NCBI GenBank assembly: GCA_963781665.1
Contig: CAWAGA010000001.1
Span: 49,211 to 113,210 of the forward strand
Length of the DNA stretch: 64,000 nucleotides
Source: JAJYIW01 sp963781665
Lineage (GTDB): Bacteria > Chloroflexota > Anaerolineae > Anaerolineales > Anaerolineaceae
Reading direction: 5' to 3'
Below, piece by piece: positions 17,210 to 25,631 of this stretch. A program made the translations under genes and the position numbers. Below the pieces are notes generated by a model. The model saw only the letters and a program-made list of their open reading frames with translations, had not been told where the DNA came from and searched no databases. Positions within the stretch are counted from its first letter, which is position 1; each line of letters starts with the position of its first letter.

Positions 17210-18004
17210 TTATTGCTCTTGGGATTCTAAAGGAACATTTATCTGAAGTTGCCAACGCGTAACAATTGGACCTGATCGTCCTGAACCGGGTTCTAATTGG
17301 CTAATACCTTTAGAGATCATGGTTTGCCAGTGGCTTATTGTCGAAACTCGATCTGGGATTGGCAAAGAAAGCGTTTCTACTAAATACCCAAGTCGTTTGG
17401 CTACCACACCACCACCCCATTTAACCAAATAACGGTTGAGTTTTTCCCAGTCAACGGAATTTACAGAAGACTTCATCGCTTGTGCTAATTGAATGATCCC
17501 CCCACTTAACTCTGGCCGGCTTGCTGCATCAATGATGGTTTTTTCGCGATCTGTCACTATGATTGGGATATCTTCAATTTTCCGGGTACTGATTCCAAAA
17601 AAATAACGTTCCGCTACGTAGATAAATTGGAATTCGACTCCCTGAATCGTAAGGGATCTCTTCCTTTTCGTTGTCTGGATAAATTGAACACGTGGAATTT
17701 GCTCAGTCATATTCCAAAAACGAAGAGCTGACCAATAGGCAACTGCGCCCGGCGAGATCAAATTAGAAGCCAGTACCAATGCATTCTCTGACCAGAGTCT
17801 TTCGGGTCCAGCCTCCAGTGGAATGATCATGTACAATCCGCGTTCCAGGCGCTGGAGCCATCCTTTTCGGACAAGACGACCAAGGGTATTCGTTGCGGCT
17901 ATCTTTGACTGCCAGTAATCGGTAGCCTGTTGATATGTGAACACCCGCTTTCCAGATGCAGAAAATGTTGATAGAAATTCGGTTTCTTGTTTACTGAGTG
18001 ACAT
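17210..18004 (-). CDS. AbiEi-family antitoxin / transcriptional regulator
   Basis: 264-residue partner of the AbiEii toxin. N-terminal winged-helix at about 5-65 (FTYQQATDYWQSKI, NTLGRLVRKGWLQRLERGLY), the usual AbiEi opening. The AbiEi C-terminal domain follows: GAVAYWSALRFWNMTEQIP, VTDREKTIIDAASRPELSGG. It is transcribed ahead of the toxin. Upstream a TATACT -10-like box and a GTAACC-GTAACAT repeat lie between 18030 and 18055, a possible autoregulatory site. The pair looks intact. Confidence 0.87.
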   Translation of the reverse strand: MSLSKQETEFLSTFSASGKRVFTYQQATDYWQSKIAATNTLGRLVRKGWLQRLERGLYMIIPLEAGPERLWSENALVLASNLISPGAVAYWSALRFWNMTEQIPRVQFIQTTKRKRSLTIQGVEFQFIYVAERYFFGISTRKIEDIPIIVTDREKTIIDAASRPELSGGIIQLAQAMKSSVNSVDWEKLNRYLVKWGGGVVAKRLGYLVETLSLPIPDRVSTISHWQTMISKGISQLEPGSGRSGPIVTRWQLQINVPLESQEQ

Positions 18005-18097
18005 GATATTTTGTGTAATTCAACCTTCAGTATATGATGTTACGGTTACATGAAATATTATACAACAATACTTGCCTTTGCATTGAATTCTTTTTAC

Positions 18098-19663
18098 GTA
18101 ACTACTCAGCCGCTTGTGCGGCAATGAAAGGCGGTACATAAGGAGCACCCACCAGAGCTTGATAAATGGCATCCAAAACGGGTTGACCATTCTTGCGAGC
18201 GGTAGAGATATAGCTACGCACCTGACAGAAGATCTCGGCGCCCGCGTCAGAGCGAAATCCTCCGGATATTTTTTGCTGGACTTTGACCATGCGGATATCC
18301 CGTTCGGCCAAATTGTTATCAAACGGTACTTTAAAATCCTCCATAAACGCGAGCACTTTGTCGGGATGGTCTTTCAAACGGTCGAGCAAGTTTTTAGCAA
18401 AGCTTTGTTTGACCCGACCGCGTTTGCCCTCCTGCCGTTCTGAGGGCGGGTTGGCGAGTAAACCCTCGGTGACGATGCGGTCATAAGTCTGTCTGAAACC
18501 GATCATCTGGTCCTCGGTCAGAGCCGATTGTCCTTGGGCCTTGGCATCCTCCACGCTCTGCTTGATCTGCAGGAGTTCATCCAGCATTTCACTGGCCCAG
18601 GGTTGCCGATTGCATTCGATGACGAAGATCAGGTCCCGGATCAGATGAGCGTTGCATAAGCCATGTTTGGCCTGGGTGTATTTCAGATAGGCCTTCCAGT
18701 AATCATGAATGCTCCACCCAGTGCGTTTAGGCAAGATGCCGATGGCATCCATAGCCTCTGACCCCCGTTTGGGCTGAATTTCGAAATAGGTGGCTTGCTC
18801 GGTACTGGCTGAATGCAACCAATGCAAATCCCCTTCGACCCGAGCACCCGTCTCATCGAAATGCACTGGCTCCTGGGTGGTGGTCAGATACTTTTTGACC
18901 TTTTGGTTGGTGTCGCTCACCTGTTCGGCCACCTTTTCATCGGAGGCGATGATGCTGCCATCCGCCACCGGTTGTTGGTAGAGATCTTCGATCATCTCGG
19001 TGGTGCGCTCCAGCGGGATGAACTGGTACTGGTTGAAATACACCATTTGCGAGCGCACTCGGGGACCATACTGGGTCTCCTGGGTGACATCCCCCGGAAA
19101 GTCCGCTTCCGTGACCTGACCACAGTGCGGACAGGTCTTGATCTCAGCTCGGTGCTCGGTCACTTCCAGGGTGACCTTCTCGGGGAGATCAAACACCTGG
19201 CGTTTTTTGTAGGTATCTGCCGGGACGTTTTCCAGGGAAGCCTGACAATGGCGACACCGGGTCACGGAATGCACTTTTACAGCCTTGGGGTCAGCCACCT
19301 TCTCCAGACGATGTCCAGGATGGCCGAATTGACCTCCACTCTTTTTGCCACTCTTGTGGCGCAAGCTTTTGGGTTTCCTTTGCAGCCCATCGCTGGATGG
19401 AGGCTTGCTGCTGTTGCCACTATTCTTGGCCAGCCGATCCTCCAAGGCTTGAACCCTTTGACTAAGGAGGAGTATATTCTGGTTCATGGATTGGATCAGC
19501 TTCACGACGGCCTCTTCACCCTGATGGTAGACGGCCCGGATTTCAGCTTCACTGAGTATTTTGATGGGTTCCATGAAAACCATTGTGCACCATTCATGAA
19601 GCCTTGACAAAATCATTCATCGGGTTTTTTCTAGACTTTTGACTCAAAAGGCTGAGCAGTTAC
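18098..19663 (-). mobile_element. IS66-family element without tnpA/tnpB
   Basis: Terminal inverted repeats GTAACTACTCAGCC (18098-18111) and, reversed, GTAACTGCTCAGCC (19650-19663) match at 13 of 14 positions and begin with GTAA, as is usual for IS66. Length is 1566 bp with one gene, the single-ORF type. The flanking 8 bp (CTTTTTAC and CACATTTC) do not match, so there is no target duplication; one flank has probably been deleted. The right end abuts a beheaded recombinase gene. Confidence 0.82.
18102..19574 (-). CDS. IS66-family transposase (TnpC)
   Basis: DDE transposase, 490 residues from the ATG at 19574 (MEPIKILSEAEIRAVYHQG). A coiled coil occupies about 20-45 (QSMNQNILLLSQRVQALED), followed by NSGNSSKPPSSDGLQRKPKS, a hallmark of IS66 TnpC. 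A zinc-binding region has CRHCQASL and CPHCGQVT. The core contains VHFDETGARVEG, HDYWKAYLKY, GLCNAHLIRDL and, at the end, VPFDNNLAERDIRMVKVQQ with the Glu. Its stop codon lies within the left inverted repeat. All motifs are intact. Confidence 0.93.
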   Translation of the reverse strand: MEPIKILSEAEIRAVYHQGEEAVVKLIQSMNQNILLLSQRVQALEDRLAKNSGNSSKPPSSDGLQRKPKSLRHKSGKKSGGQFGHPGHRLEKVADPKAVKVHSVTRCRHCQASLENVPADTYKKRQVFDLPEKVTLEVTEHRAEIKTCPHCGQVTEADFPGDVTQETQYGPRVRSQMVYFNQYQFIPLERTTEMIEDLYQQPVADGSIIASDEKVAEQVSDTNQKVKKYLTTTQEPVHFDETGARVEGDLHWLHSASTEQATYFEIQPKRGSEAMDAIGILPKRTGWSIHDYWKAYLKYTQAKHGLCNAHLIRDLIFVIECNRQPWASEMLDELLQIKQSVEDAKAQGQSALTEDQMIGFRQTYDRIVTEGLLANPPSERQEGKRGRVKQSFAKNLLDRLKDHPDKVLAFMEDFKVPFDNNLAERDIRMVKVQQKISGGFRSDAGAEIFCQVRSYISTARKNGQPVLDAIYQALVGAPYVPPFIAAQAAE

Positions 19664-20165
19664 CACATTTCTTTTAAACATCCCCGAGTTGCTCGATCCG
19701 GTGCGCCGCTGGGATGTTATCGTTCGGACTACGTTACCGGCTTCAACCCCCTGGTATGCTCCCATTGCACATACTTGGGGAGAGCAGTATTTATCCTCTG
19801 AAGAACCAGGTGCAAGTCGCTCCCATGCTCTGCAAAAACGATTAGAAATCTTGTTTTCTTTAGCAAATGTAGAATTCAAATCGCCTCATAAATTCCGGCA
19901 TGGACACGCCGTTTACGGATTGTTGCATGCTCAGACCATGGCCGATTACAAAGCCGTATCCATGAACCTGATGCATGACAGCATCGAAATTACCGACAGC
20001 ACTTACGCTCCCATGTTATCTTCTGATGTCCAGGAGCGTATTGCCGGTTTGTCGGGTAAGGCGGCGTCCACGCCGGATAATGAGTTGGAAGCATATCTCA
20101 ATCGTTTAGACCGAGAAAGCCAGAAACATGCTTTGGTCTTCATTGCCGGGAGGTTGACCGAATGA
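19664..20165 (+). pseudogene. Tyrosine recombinase B, C-terminal fragment
   Basis: About 166 C-terminal residues of a tyrosine recombinase closely similar to the gene at 59706-60800. Similarity begins at the first base after the IS66 element (TTFLL...IPELL). The active-site box HKFRHGHAVYGL and the nucleophile in TDSTYAPML are present, but the N-terminal DNA-binding part is missing. The N-terminal half is not seen on the other side of the IS66 element. It ends 11 nt before the stop of the convergent XerC-like integrase. Confidence 0.8.
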
Positions 20166-20176
20166 TCTCCTCCTCG

Positions 20177-21169
20177 TTACAAACGCATGTTATCGGCTGG
20201 GCTGGCCTTGCGGTGCGCTTGTTCCACATCCATATCCGCAATTTGGGCATAATGGCGCACCATATCCAGCGAACCATGTCCCAACAAGGATTGAAGGGTA
20301 AACACGTCACCACCAGAACGCAGATAGGTGATGGCAAAAGTGTGCCTGAATTTGTGAGGGTAGGTTTTTTTCACTTCTGCTCTGGAACCCAAACGGTTGA
20401 TCAAGACACGCAGACTATCCTTGTTGAACGGTCGGTCGGCTTGGCTGATGAACAAGGGTGCACGGGGATCATCCCCGTCCTCGCGCCCAACCAGATAACG
20501 CCAAACGGCTTTTCGGGCGACTTTACCCAGGTAGACTGTGCGTCCTTTGCCACCTTTAGCTCCGCCAATAACTCCGTGCCGAATCGTAACCTTTCCAGTC
20601 TTGAGGTCGACATCGTTGATGGTCAGCGAACAAAGTTCGGTTGCACGCAATCCGGTATCCAGCAACATCAAAACAATCGCTTGATCGCGATTGGCACTCG
20701 GCCGCCGCATCACGAACTTTTTTCTCTCCTCGGTTTGAGATTCCCGAGAAATAACACAGGCCTTCAGAACCTTTTCGAAGTCTTCTTTGGGACAAGTTTC
20801 AACGGGATGCATCTGAAATTTAGGAGCAGTGATTTCTATAGCAGGGTTGGTGTACTTGAACTCCACATGCAGCCAACCGAAAAAGGAACGAAACGTCACC
20901 CACACATTGCGAATAGACTTGGCAGACAATGGCTCTTTACTCCCATTGAAGCGCACCGGCTTGTACTCGGTGCGCAGCCAGGCCATGTAACCGGTAATAT
21001 CGGATGCCTGAATTTCAGAAACACTCCGATCTCCAATGTATTTCAACCAATGGTTGAGCGTGTATTCGTACGAGGTAATTGTGCGTTGGCTTAACCCCTC
21101 TGCTGTTTTAAATTTTAGGTAGCCGTCGATGGATTTTGCAATTGACAAGCCCGGCGAACTGCGGTTCAT
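20177..21169 (-). CDS. XerC/D-like tyrosine integrase (left copy)
   Basis: Phage-integrase family recombinase, 330 residues from the ATG at 21169, chosen because GGAGG lies 8 nt upstream; a longer frame to 21283 is tRNA-derived. A SAM-like core-binding domain covers about 10-100 (RTITSYEYTLNHWLKYIG). The catalytic domain has Arg in LLDTGLRATELCSL, Lys in GGAKGGKGRTVYLG, HKFRHTFAITYLRSG, LLGHGSLDMVRHYAQIA (Tyr). All catalytic residues are present. It lies just downstream of the tRNA-Met fragment at 21257-21301, the classic place for an integrase. The copy at 63022-64000 is nearly identical over the last 60 residues. Confidence 0.92.
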   Translation of the reverse strand: MNRSSPGLSIAKSIDGYLKFKTAEGLSQRTITSYEYTLNHWLKYIGDRSVSEIQASDITGYMAWLRTEYKPVRFNGSKEPLSAKSIRNVWVTFRSFFGWLHVEFKYTNPAIEITAPKFQMHPVETCPKEDFEKVLKACVISRESQTEERKKFVMRRPSANRDQAIVLMLLDTGLRATELCSLTINDVDLKTGKVTIRHGVIGGAKGGKGRTVYLGKVARKAVWRYLVGREDGDDPRAPLFISQADRPFNKDSLRVLINRLGSRAEVKKTYPHKFRHTFAITYLRSGGDVFTLQSLLGHGSLDMVRHYAQIADMDVEQAHRKASPADNMRL

Positions 21170-21224
21170 AAGAAATTCCTCCAATTTTGGAAAAATGTCT
21201 ACCGCTGCGCGCCGGGCTAATGAA

Positions 21225-21251
21225 AAACCAGAGCCCGACGGGCTCTGGTTT
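21225..21251 (-). terminator. Rho-independent terminator behind the tRNA-Met fragment
   Basis: AAACCAGAGCCCG and CGGGCTCTGGTTT form a perfect 13-bp stem around one base, followed on the minus strand by TTTTTCATT. It stands right after the 3' end of the tRNA fragment. Confidence 0.8.
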
Positions 21252-21256
21252 ACTCT

Positions 21257-21301
21257 TAGTAGCGGGGGTTGGATTCGAACCAACGACCTCCGGGTTATGA
21301 G
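21257..21301 (-). tRNA. tRNA-Met(CAT) 3' half, probable attachment-site scar
   Basis: On the minus strand the sequence runs from the anticodon loop (CTCATAA) through the CCCGG side of the anticodon stem, the variable loop, a perfect T arm (GTTGG TTCGAAT CCAAC) and acceptor CCCCGCT, then ACTA. The D arm and 5' acceptor strand are absent; the DNA upstream (21302 onward) does not resemble a tRNA. The break falls in the anticodon loop, a preferred crossover point of tyrosine integrases. The CCC side of the anticodon stem resembles initiator tRNA, but this cannot be decided from half a gene. It is not functional. Confidence 0.8.
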
Positions 21302-21565
21302 TGAGAAACCCGTTTCCGCAACCTTTCACCATAAAACCCGTCATTTTGTGCCAGCCCGACGAGCACTGGTTCAAGCTGGCCCGACAGGAAGAGGTTGATT
21401 AATTTGGTGTTTCTATTGTAGCATGGGGTTGTGTTTAGGAGAAGCCTCAATAACCTGGTTGACGAAGTCTATTTTAAAATGAGCGCAGGCTTGCGGAGCA
21501 TCATGACCAAGAAGAAAGACAGATGCAAACCGATTTCAAATCATGGTCATACCTTTTTGAAAACT

Positions 21566-22264
21566 CTATTGCTTTACCAGTTGCCCGTCCTTCAAGTTGA
21601 ATACCTGATCAGCGTACTCCACCAAAATCGGATTGTGCGTCGTCAGTAATATCGTCACCCCCTCCTTCTCCACCAGGTGCCTGAACAGCTCTGCAATCTG
21701 GCGGGTGGTGCCCGAATCCAGCTCCCCGGTGGGCTCGTCCGCCAGGATCAGGTCAGGATGGGTGGCAATAGCCCTTGCAATGGACAGGCGCTGCTGCTGC
21801 CCCCCGGACATCTCCGCAGGGCGGTGACCTGTCCAATTCGCCAGCCCTACCATATACAGGCAACGTTTAGCTCTGGCCATCCGCTCCTTGCGCATCAAGC
21901 CGTTCAGTCGCAGGAGCATCTCCACATTTTCAAAGGCCGTATAGGTGGGCATCAAAGCAAAGGATTGGAACACAAACCCCATGCGTTTACGGCGCAGGAG
22001 GGTCAGCTCATTATCGCTCATCCCGTCCAATGGACGGCCATCGAAATAGACGCAGCCACTGGTGGGCCGGTCCAGCCCGCCGACCAGGTTGAGCAGGGTG
22101 GTCTTGCCTGACCCGGAGCGCCCCATCAGAGCCGCCAACACTCCCCGCGGGATTTCCAGATCGATCCCGCGCAAGGCATGCACTTCTTGTTGCCCCGCCC
22201 GGTAGACCCGGGTGACGTTTGTAACTTGAACGAGAATGGAGATTGGAGAATCGAGAATAGTCAT
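21566..22264 (-). CDS. MacB/LolD-type ABC transporter ATP-binding protein
   Basis: ATPase of 232 residues. Walker A is GRSGSGKTTLL (about 48-58), the Q-loop is FVFQSFALMPTYTAFENVE, the signature is MSGGQQQRLSIARAIA, Walker B is LILADEPTGELD, and the H-loop is LLTTHNP. The GELD after Walker B is typical of LolD/MacB partners of FtsX-like permeases. It is the last gene of a minus-strand operon that starts with the FtsX-like permease at 28487. A second ATPase lies upstream (22704-23786), so the permease may have two alternative or paired ATPases. Confidence 0.92.
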   Translation of the reverse strand: MTILDSPISILVQVTNVTRVYRAGQQEVHALRGIDLEIPRGVLAALMGRSGSGKTTLLNLVGGLDRPTSGCVYFDGRPLDGMSDNELTLLRRKRMGFVFQSFALMPTYTAFENVEMLLRLNGLMRKERMARAKRCLYMVGLANWTGHRPAEMSGGQQQRLSIARAIATHPDLILADEPTGELDSGTTRQIAELFRHLVEKEGVTILLTTHNPILVEYADQVFNLKDGQLVKQ

Positions 22265-22286
22265 GAGCCAGCTATCCAGGTAGAGA

Positions 22287-22688
22287 TCAGTTGATCTGGT
22301 GAGACGCGATTTCGACGGGATTACCTTCGGGGTCTACTACCCAGGCTGCCCGTATTGTCCCAAATAAATCCTGCGGTGGACTTACCCCAGGAACCCCTTT
22401 TTCGATCAACGCGACATAAGCTTTATCGACATCATCCGTCCAAACGACCAGTTCACATCGTGGAGATCCTAAGGATCTAAGGGGGATGCCGTGCATGCTT
22501 TGCCTCGCTTCCTTCGAGGTGAACCCTAGAGAAAAGGTCCCCATTTTGACTTCGAGGTGTACGGGGGTGCTTTCTTCAGGCGTCCGGAATGTCTCGACAA
22601 AACCAAGATATTGGATATAGAAACGGGCGACGTTCTCTACGTCTTCAACGTAGTAGTTGATCGCCGGTTTTGTGAATGGAATGTCCAT
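22287..22688 (-). CDS. VOC (glyoxalase/bleomycin-resistance) superfamily protein
   Basis: 133 residues with the paired beta-alpha-beta-beta-beta modules of the VOC fold: INYYVEDVENVARFYIQYLGF near the N-terminus and CELVVWTDDVDKAYVALIEKG, then VDPEGNPVEIASH near the end. Metal-binding candidates are His in VHLEVKM and Glu in NPVEIAS. AGGAGCAAGG lies just upstream of the ATG. It sits between two ABC ATPase genes of the same strand. Substrate unknown; it may modify or bind a compound handled by the transporter, which is inference. Confidence 0.85.
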   Translation of the reverse strand: MDIPFTKPAINYYVEDVENVARFYIQYLGFVETFRTPEESTPVHLEVKMGTFSLGFTSKEARQSMHGIPLRSLGSPRCELVVWTDDVDKAYVALIEKGVPGVSPPQDLFGTIRAAWVVDPEGNPVEIASHQIN

Positions 22689-22703
22689 ATCCTTGCTCCT
22701 TGT

Positions 22704-23786
22704 TCATTCCTTCTTCTTCACTTTAGGAAAGTATCTCAGCTTAGTAAAGAGCGAGCTTTTCCTGGTATCTGGGGCGGCATCTTCCTTTTCCACGTACAGA
22801 TCTTCCGGGCCGGGCAGAGCTTCCACCGGCTCAACCGGCTTGCGGCCATGGCCTTCCACCGGCTGGATGGCGATGCGTCCCTCCTCCAGCTCCAGCCGCA
22901 CCCGGTCGCCAATGTTGAGCCGCTCCAAAAACTCCCTGGGGATCTGCATCCGCCCGGCGGAGTCCATAATAACCAGTTCTTCGGTGGAAGCCTGAGGTAA
23001 TTGGGTATCAGGTATTGGGGATTGGGCAATTGGAGATCGAGATTCAAAAGTCGGAGGCTGTTTTCCCAATACCAAATCCCCAATCACTAATCCCCTGTCT
23101 CTCGTCTCGCTGCTCGTCCTTCCATCCCGGATCATCACGACCCGGTCCACAAACTGCCCAATTCTTGTGTCATGGGAGACGATGATGATGGTGGTGTGGT
23201 AGGTCTTATTCACTTCCCTTAGCGCCTGGAAAACCTCAACCGAAGTGGCTGTATCCAGCTCACCGGTGGGCTCATCGGCTAAAAGCAGCGGGGGCTGGTT
23301 GGCCATGGCCACCCCAATCGCTGTCCTTTGCTGCTCCCCTCCCGACAGCTGGTCGGGACGGTGGTGCAGCCTTTCGCTCATCCCCAACACCCCTAAAAGC
23401 TCGCGGGCTCGTGCCTCTCGTTTTGAGGTTGAGACGTGCGCCAACCGCATGGGCAGCTCGACGTTCTCCAGAGCCGACAGGTACGGCACGAGATTTCTGC
23501 CCGCTTGCTGCCAGACAAAGCCCACCTTCGTGCGCCGGTAGGTGTCCAGTTCCTGGGCGATCATTTTGAGCAGCTCCTGCCCGAAGGCGCTCACCTTGCC
23601 GGCCGTCGGCCGGTCCAGGCCGCCTAAGACGTTCATCAGGGTGGTCTTACCCGAGCCGGATGCGCCTACAATGCCCAGCATCTCCCCCTCCTCGACCGTC
23701 AGGTCCAGGCCTTGCAGGGCCATTACCTCCACCCCGGAGAGGGAGTATATCTTGACCAGGTTCTGGCACTCTATTATGGAACTCAT
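22704..23786 (-). CDS. ABC transporter ATP-binding protein with C-terminal AbrB-like domain
   Basis: About 360 residues from the ATG at 23786, which overlaps the stop of the adaptor gene (ATGA). The first 225 residues are a LolD/MacB-type ATPase: GASGSGKTTLMN, QLSGGEQQRTAIGVAMA, LLLADEPTGELD, IIIVSHDTRI. A low-complexity linker rich in Pro, Ser and Ile follows (about 235-270). Next comes a SpoVT/AbrB-like swapped-hairpin domain: MDSAGRMQIPREFLERLNIG, DRVRLELEEGRIAIQP. Such a DNA-binding-type fold on an ABC ATPase is unusual; it might serve for dimerisation or regulation. The linker DNA resembles dispersed CCAATCACTAATCCC-type repeats. Confidence 0.9.
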   Translation of the reverse strand: MSSIIECQNLVKIYSLSGVEVMALQGLDLTVEEGEMLGIVGASGSGKTTLMNVLGGLDRPTAGKVSAFGQELLKMIAQELDTYRRTKVGFVWQQAGRNLVPYLSALENVELPMRLAHVSTSKREARARELLGVLGMSERLHHRPDQLSGGEQQRTAIGVAMANQPPLLLADEPTGELDTATSVEVFQALREVNKTYHTTIIIVSHDTRIGQFVDRVVMIRDGRTSSETRDRGLVIGDLVLGKQPPTFESRSPIAQSPIPDTQLPQASTEELVIMDSAGRMQIPREFLERLNIGDRVRLELEEGRIAIQPVEGHGRKPVEPVEALPGPEDLYVEKEDAAPDTRKSSLFTKLRYFPKVKKKE

Positions 23787-25207
23787 GGCCCCACCACCAC
23801 CTGGCCCTCTTCCAGGCCCTCCAGGATTTCTACCTTGTCGGCGCTCTTCAGCCCCACCTGCACGTCCACCCGCCGCTGCACCCCACCCGACTCGACCAGG
23901 ACCGAGTCCTGGCCCTGGAAGGTGCGCAAGGCCGCCGGTGGTAGCCACAGGGTGCTGGCGTGCTCGTCCACCACCACGATGACGCTGGCTGCTTCTCCCA
24001 GGGTAAGCGCCAGCCCCGTGTTATCCAGGGTGACCACCACCGAGGAGTTTTGGGCACTAGAAGTGGTGCTCAATGGGACATTCGCCACGTGAGCCGGGAA
24101 GGCCTGGTCGGGGTGGGAGCTGAGCTTGACGCTGGCCCCCTGCCCGATGCCCAGGTTGTTCAGGTCTTGCGGGGTGGGGATGGCCGAGATCTCCAGGATC
24201 ATTGGATCGGCCACGGTGGCCACCGTAGTGAAGGCCGCCGCCTGGCTGCCTACCGCAATCCCAATCGAGAGGATCTGTCCATCGAAGGGGGCGATCAGCT
24301 CGATGTCCCCTTGGGACTTCTGGGCCAGGGCCAGGCGAGCCTGGGCGTCGGCCACTGTCGATTCGGCCAGGTGGAGCTGGGTGGGATCGACCCCATCCTT
24401 CCAGCGCTCCCATTCGGCCTGGGCCAGGGCGTAGTTGGCCTGGGCCAGCGCCAGGGCGGCATCCGCCTGGTCGATCTCTGCCTGGGAGGGCATACTGGTC
24501 GCCCAGCCCAAGGTCTGCTGAGCCAACTTCAAAGCAGCTTGAGCTGAGAGCAAGGCGTTCAGCCGCCCGACATCCTCCGGGGCAGCGTTATAAGCGGTTT
24601 GGGCGGCGTCCACCGCCTTGCGCGCCAGGTCGACGTCCTGCTGGAGCTTCTTGAACTCTAAGGGATCGCTGACCCGCGGGTAATTGAGCACCAGCCGGTT
24701 GGCCTGGGCCTTATCCAGGTCAGCCTTGGCCTGGACCATCTTCAGGTAGTCCTGGGCGGCGGTGAGGGGGGCATTTTCTTTGAGGGTTTCCAGGTCGGCG
24801 TTAGCCTGGTCGAGAGCCAGTTGGGCGCTGGCAATATCCGCCTGGTAACGCTCCAACCCGTCCAATCGGGCAATCACATCCCCGGCCTTGACCGCGTCGC
24901 CCTGCTTGAAGAAGACCTCTTTGACGTAGCCGGAGGTGGCAAACGACAGGTCCTGCTGTTTGGAGGGCATCACCCGCCCGGTGAGGTTGACCACCTGGGT
25001 GACCGTTCCGCGCTGCACAGTGTAGGTCGGCTTCTCCGAGATCACCGGGGTGGGCACCGCCGTCGGCGTGGCGCTCCCCTGCCCTCCTGTGCAGGCAGAC
25101 AGGAAAGACAGGAAAACCATACTAACTACAGATAAAAACAGATAAAAACAAATGGGTTTTAAAAGAGAAGGCCGGTTTGTTGGCCCTAAACAGGACTTTT
25201 GAACCAT
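23783..25207 (-). CDS. Efflux adaptor lipoprotein (HlyD/RND membrane-fusion family)
   Basis: Periplasmic or extracytoplasmic adaptor of a MacAB-like exporter, about 474 residues. The ATG at 25207 gives a signal peptide with lipobox SFLSAC; the open frame upstream to 25540 is repeat DNA. The N-terminal biotinyl-lipoyl half-domain is VMPSKQQDLSFATSGYVKEV, with KAGDVIARLDG. A long Ala/Gln/Leu coiled-coil hairpin spans about 90-260 (AQLALDQANADLETLKE and AQARLALAQKSQGD). The second lipoyl half is LIAPFDGQILSIGIAVG, then the beta-barrel part to GLKSADKVEILEGLEEGQVV. Transcribed between the FtsX-like permease and its ATPase. Confidence 0.88.
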   Translation of the reverse strand: MVQKSCLGPTNRPSLLKPICFYLFLSVVSMVFLSFLSACTGGQGSATPTAVPTPVISEKPTYTVQRGTVTQVVNLTGRVMPSKQQDLSFATSGYVKEVFFKQGDAVKAGDVIARLDGLERYQADIASAQLALDQANADLETLKENAPLTAAQDYLKMVQAKADLDKAQANRLVLNYPRVSDPLEFKKLQQDVDLARKAVDAAQTAYNAAPEDVGRLNALLSAQAALKLAQQTLGWATSMPSQAEIDQADAALALAQANYALAQAEWERWKDGVDPTQLHLAESTVADAQARLALAQKSQGDIELIAPFDGQILSIGIAVGSQAAAFTTVATVADPMILEISAIPTPQDLNNLGIGQGASVKLSSHPDQAFPAHVANVPLSTTSSAQNSSVVVTLDNTGLALTLGEAASVIVVVDEHASTLWLPPAALRTFQGQDSVLVESGGVQRRVDVQVGLKSADKVEILEGLEEGQVVVGP

Positions 25208-25631
25208 AAAGGACACCCTTGACTGTCCGCCAGGGCAGGGGGAAGACACTGAGGTTGAAATAGATGCCGTCAACGAATGATAAAACGAATAAACGAATAA
25301 GGTTACTCTTAATCGAGTTGGTTGTCGATTTACCCGAATTGTTGATCGAGCAACTTCTATTCGTTTATCCGCTTCGGGTGCCCGAAGGGGCAGGGGGTAG
25401 ATGTTCTTTCTCATATTCGTTGACCCTTGATATGCGTTAAGGAATGGTGGCTTATTTTCACAAAGCGAATTTGCTTTGTGTGTCTTATTCCATCTTTCTA
25501 ATAAAAATCTGTGTTTATCTGTATTCATCTGTAGTTCCATTTCTCATTCGTGCCATTCGTCCACCTGCCCTGGTGGTTTTGGCCAGGGTTCGGTTCTTAC
25601 CTGCCCTGGGACTTCGTCCCAGGATTCGTGA
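25208..25631. repeat. Intergenic repeat cluster A between permease and adaptor genes
   Basis: No gene. Two repeat types are seen. An ATCTGT type occurs as AACTACAGATAAAAACAGAT (25123-25142, overlapping the adaptor gene) and in reverse as ATCTGTATTCATCTGTAGTT (25518-25537). A GAATAAACGAATAA type begins CCGTCAACGAATG at 25267 and has reverse arms TATTCGTTTATCC (25359-25371) and TATTCGTTGACC near 25414-25425. The same second type recurs at 28652-28774. Confidence 0.6.

Noticed and set aside
18813..19607. 264-codon plus-strand frame
   Set aside because: Antisense to the IS66 transposase, whose motifs are complete; no ribosome binding site and no family resemblance.
20162..21094. 310-codon plus-strand frame
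   Set aside because: Antisense shadow of the XerC-like integrase, which has all catalytic residues.
21170..21374. N-terminal extension of the left integrase and a minus-strand frame across the tRNA region
   Set aside because: The peptides (THNPEVVGSNPTPA type) are the usual false translations of a tRNA T arm; the true integrase start at 21169 has GGAGG.
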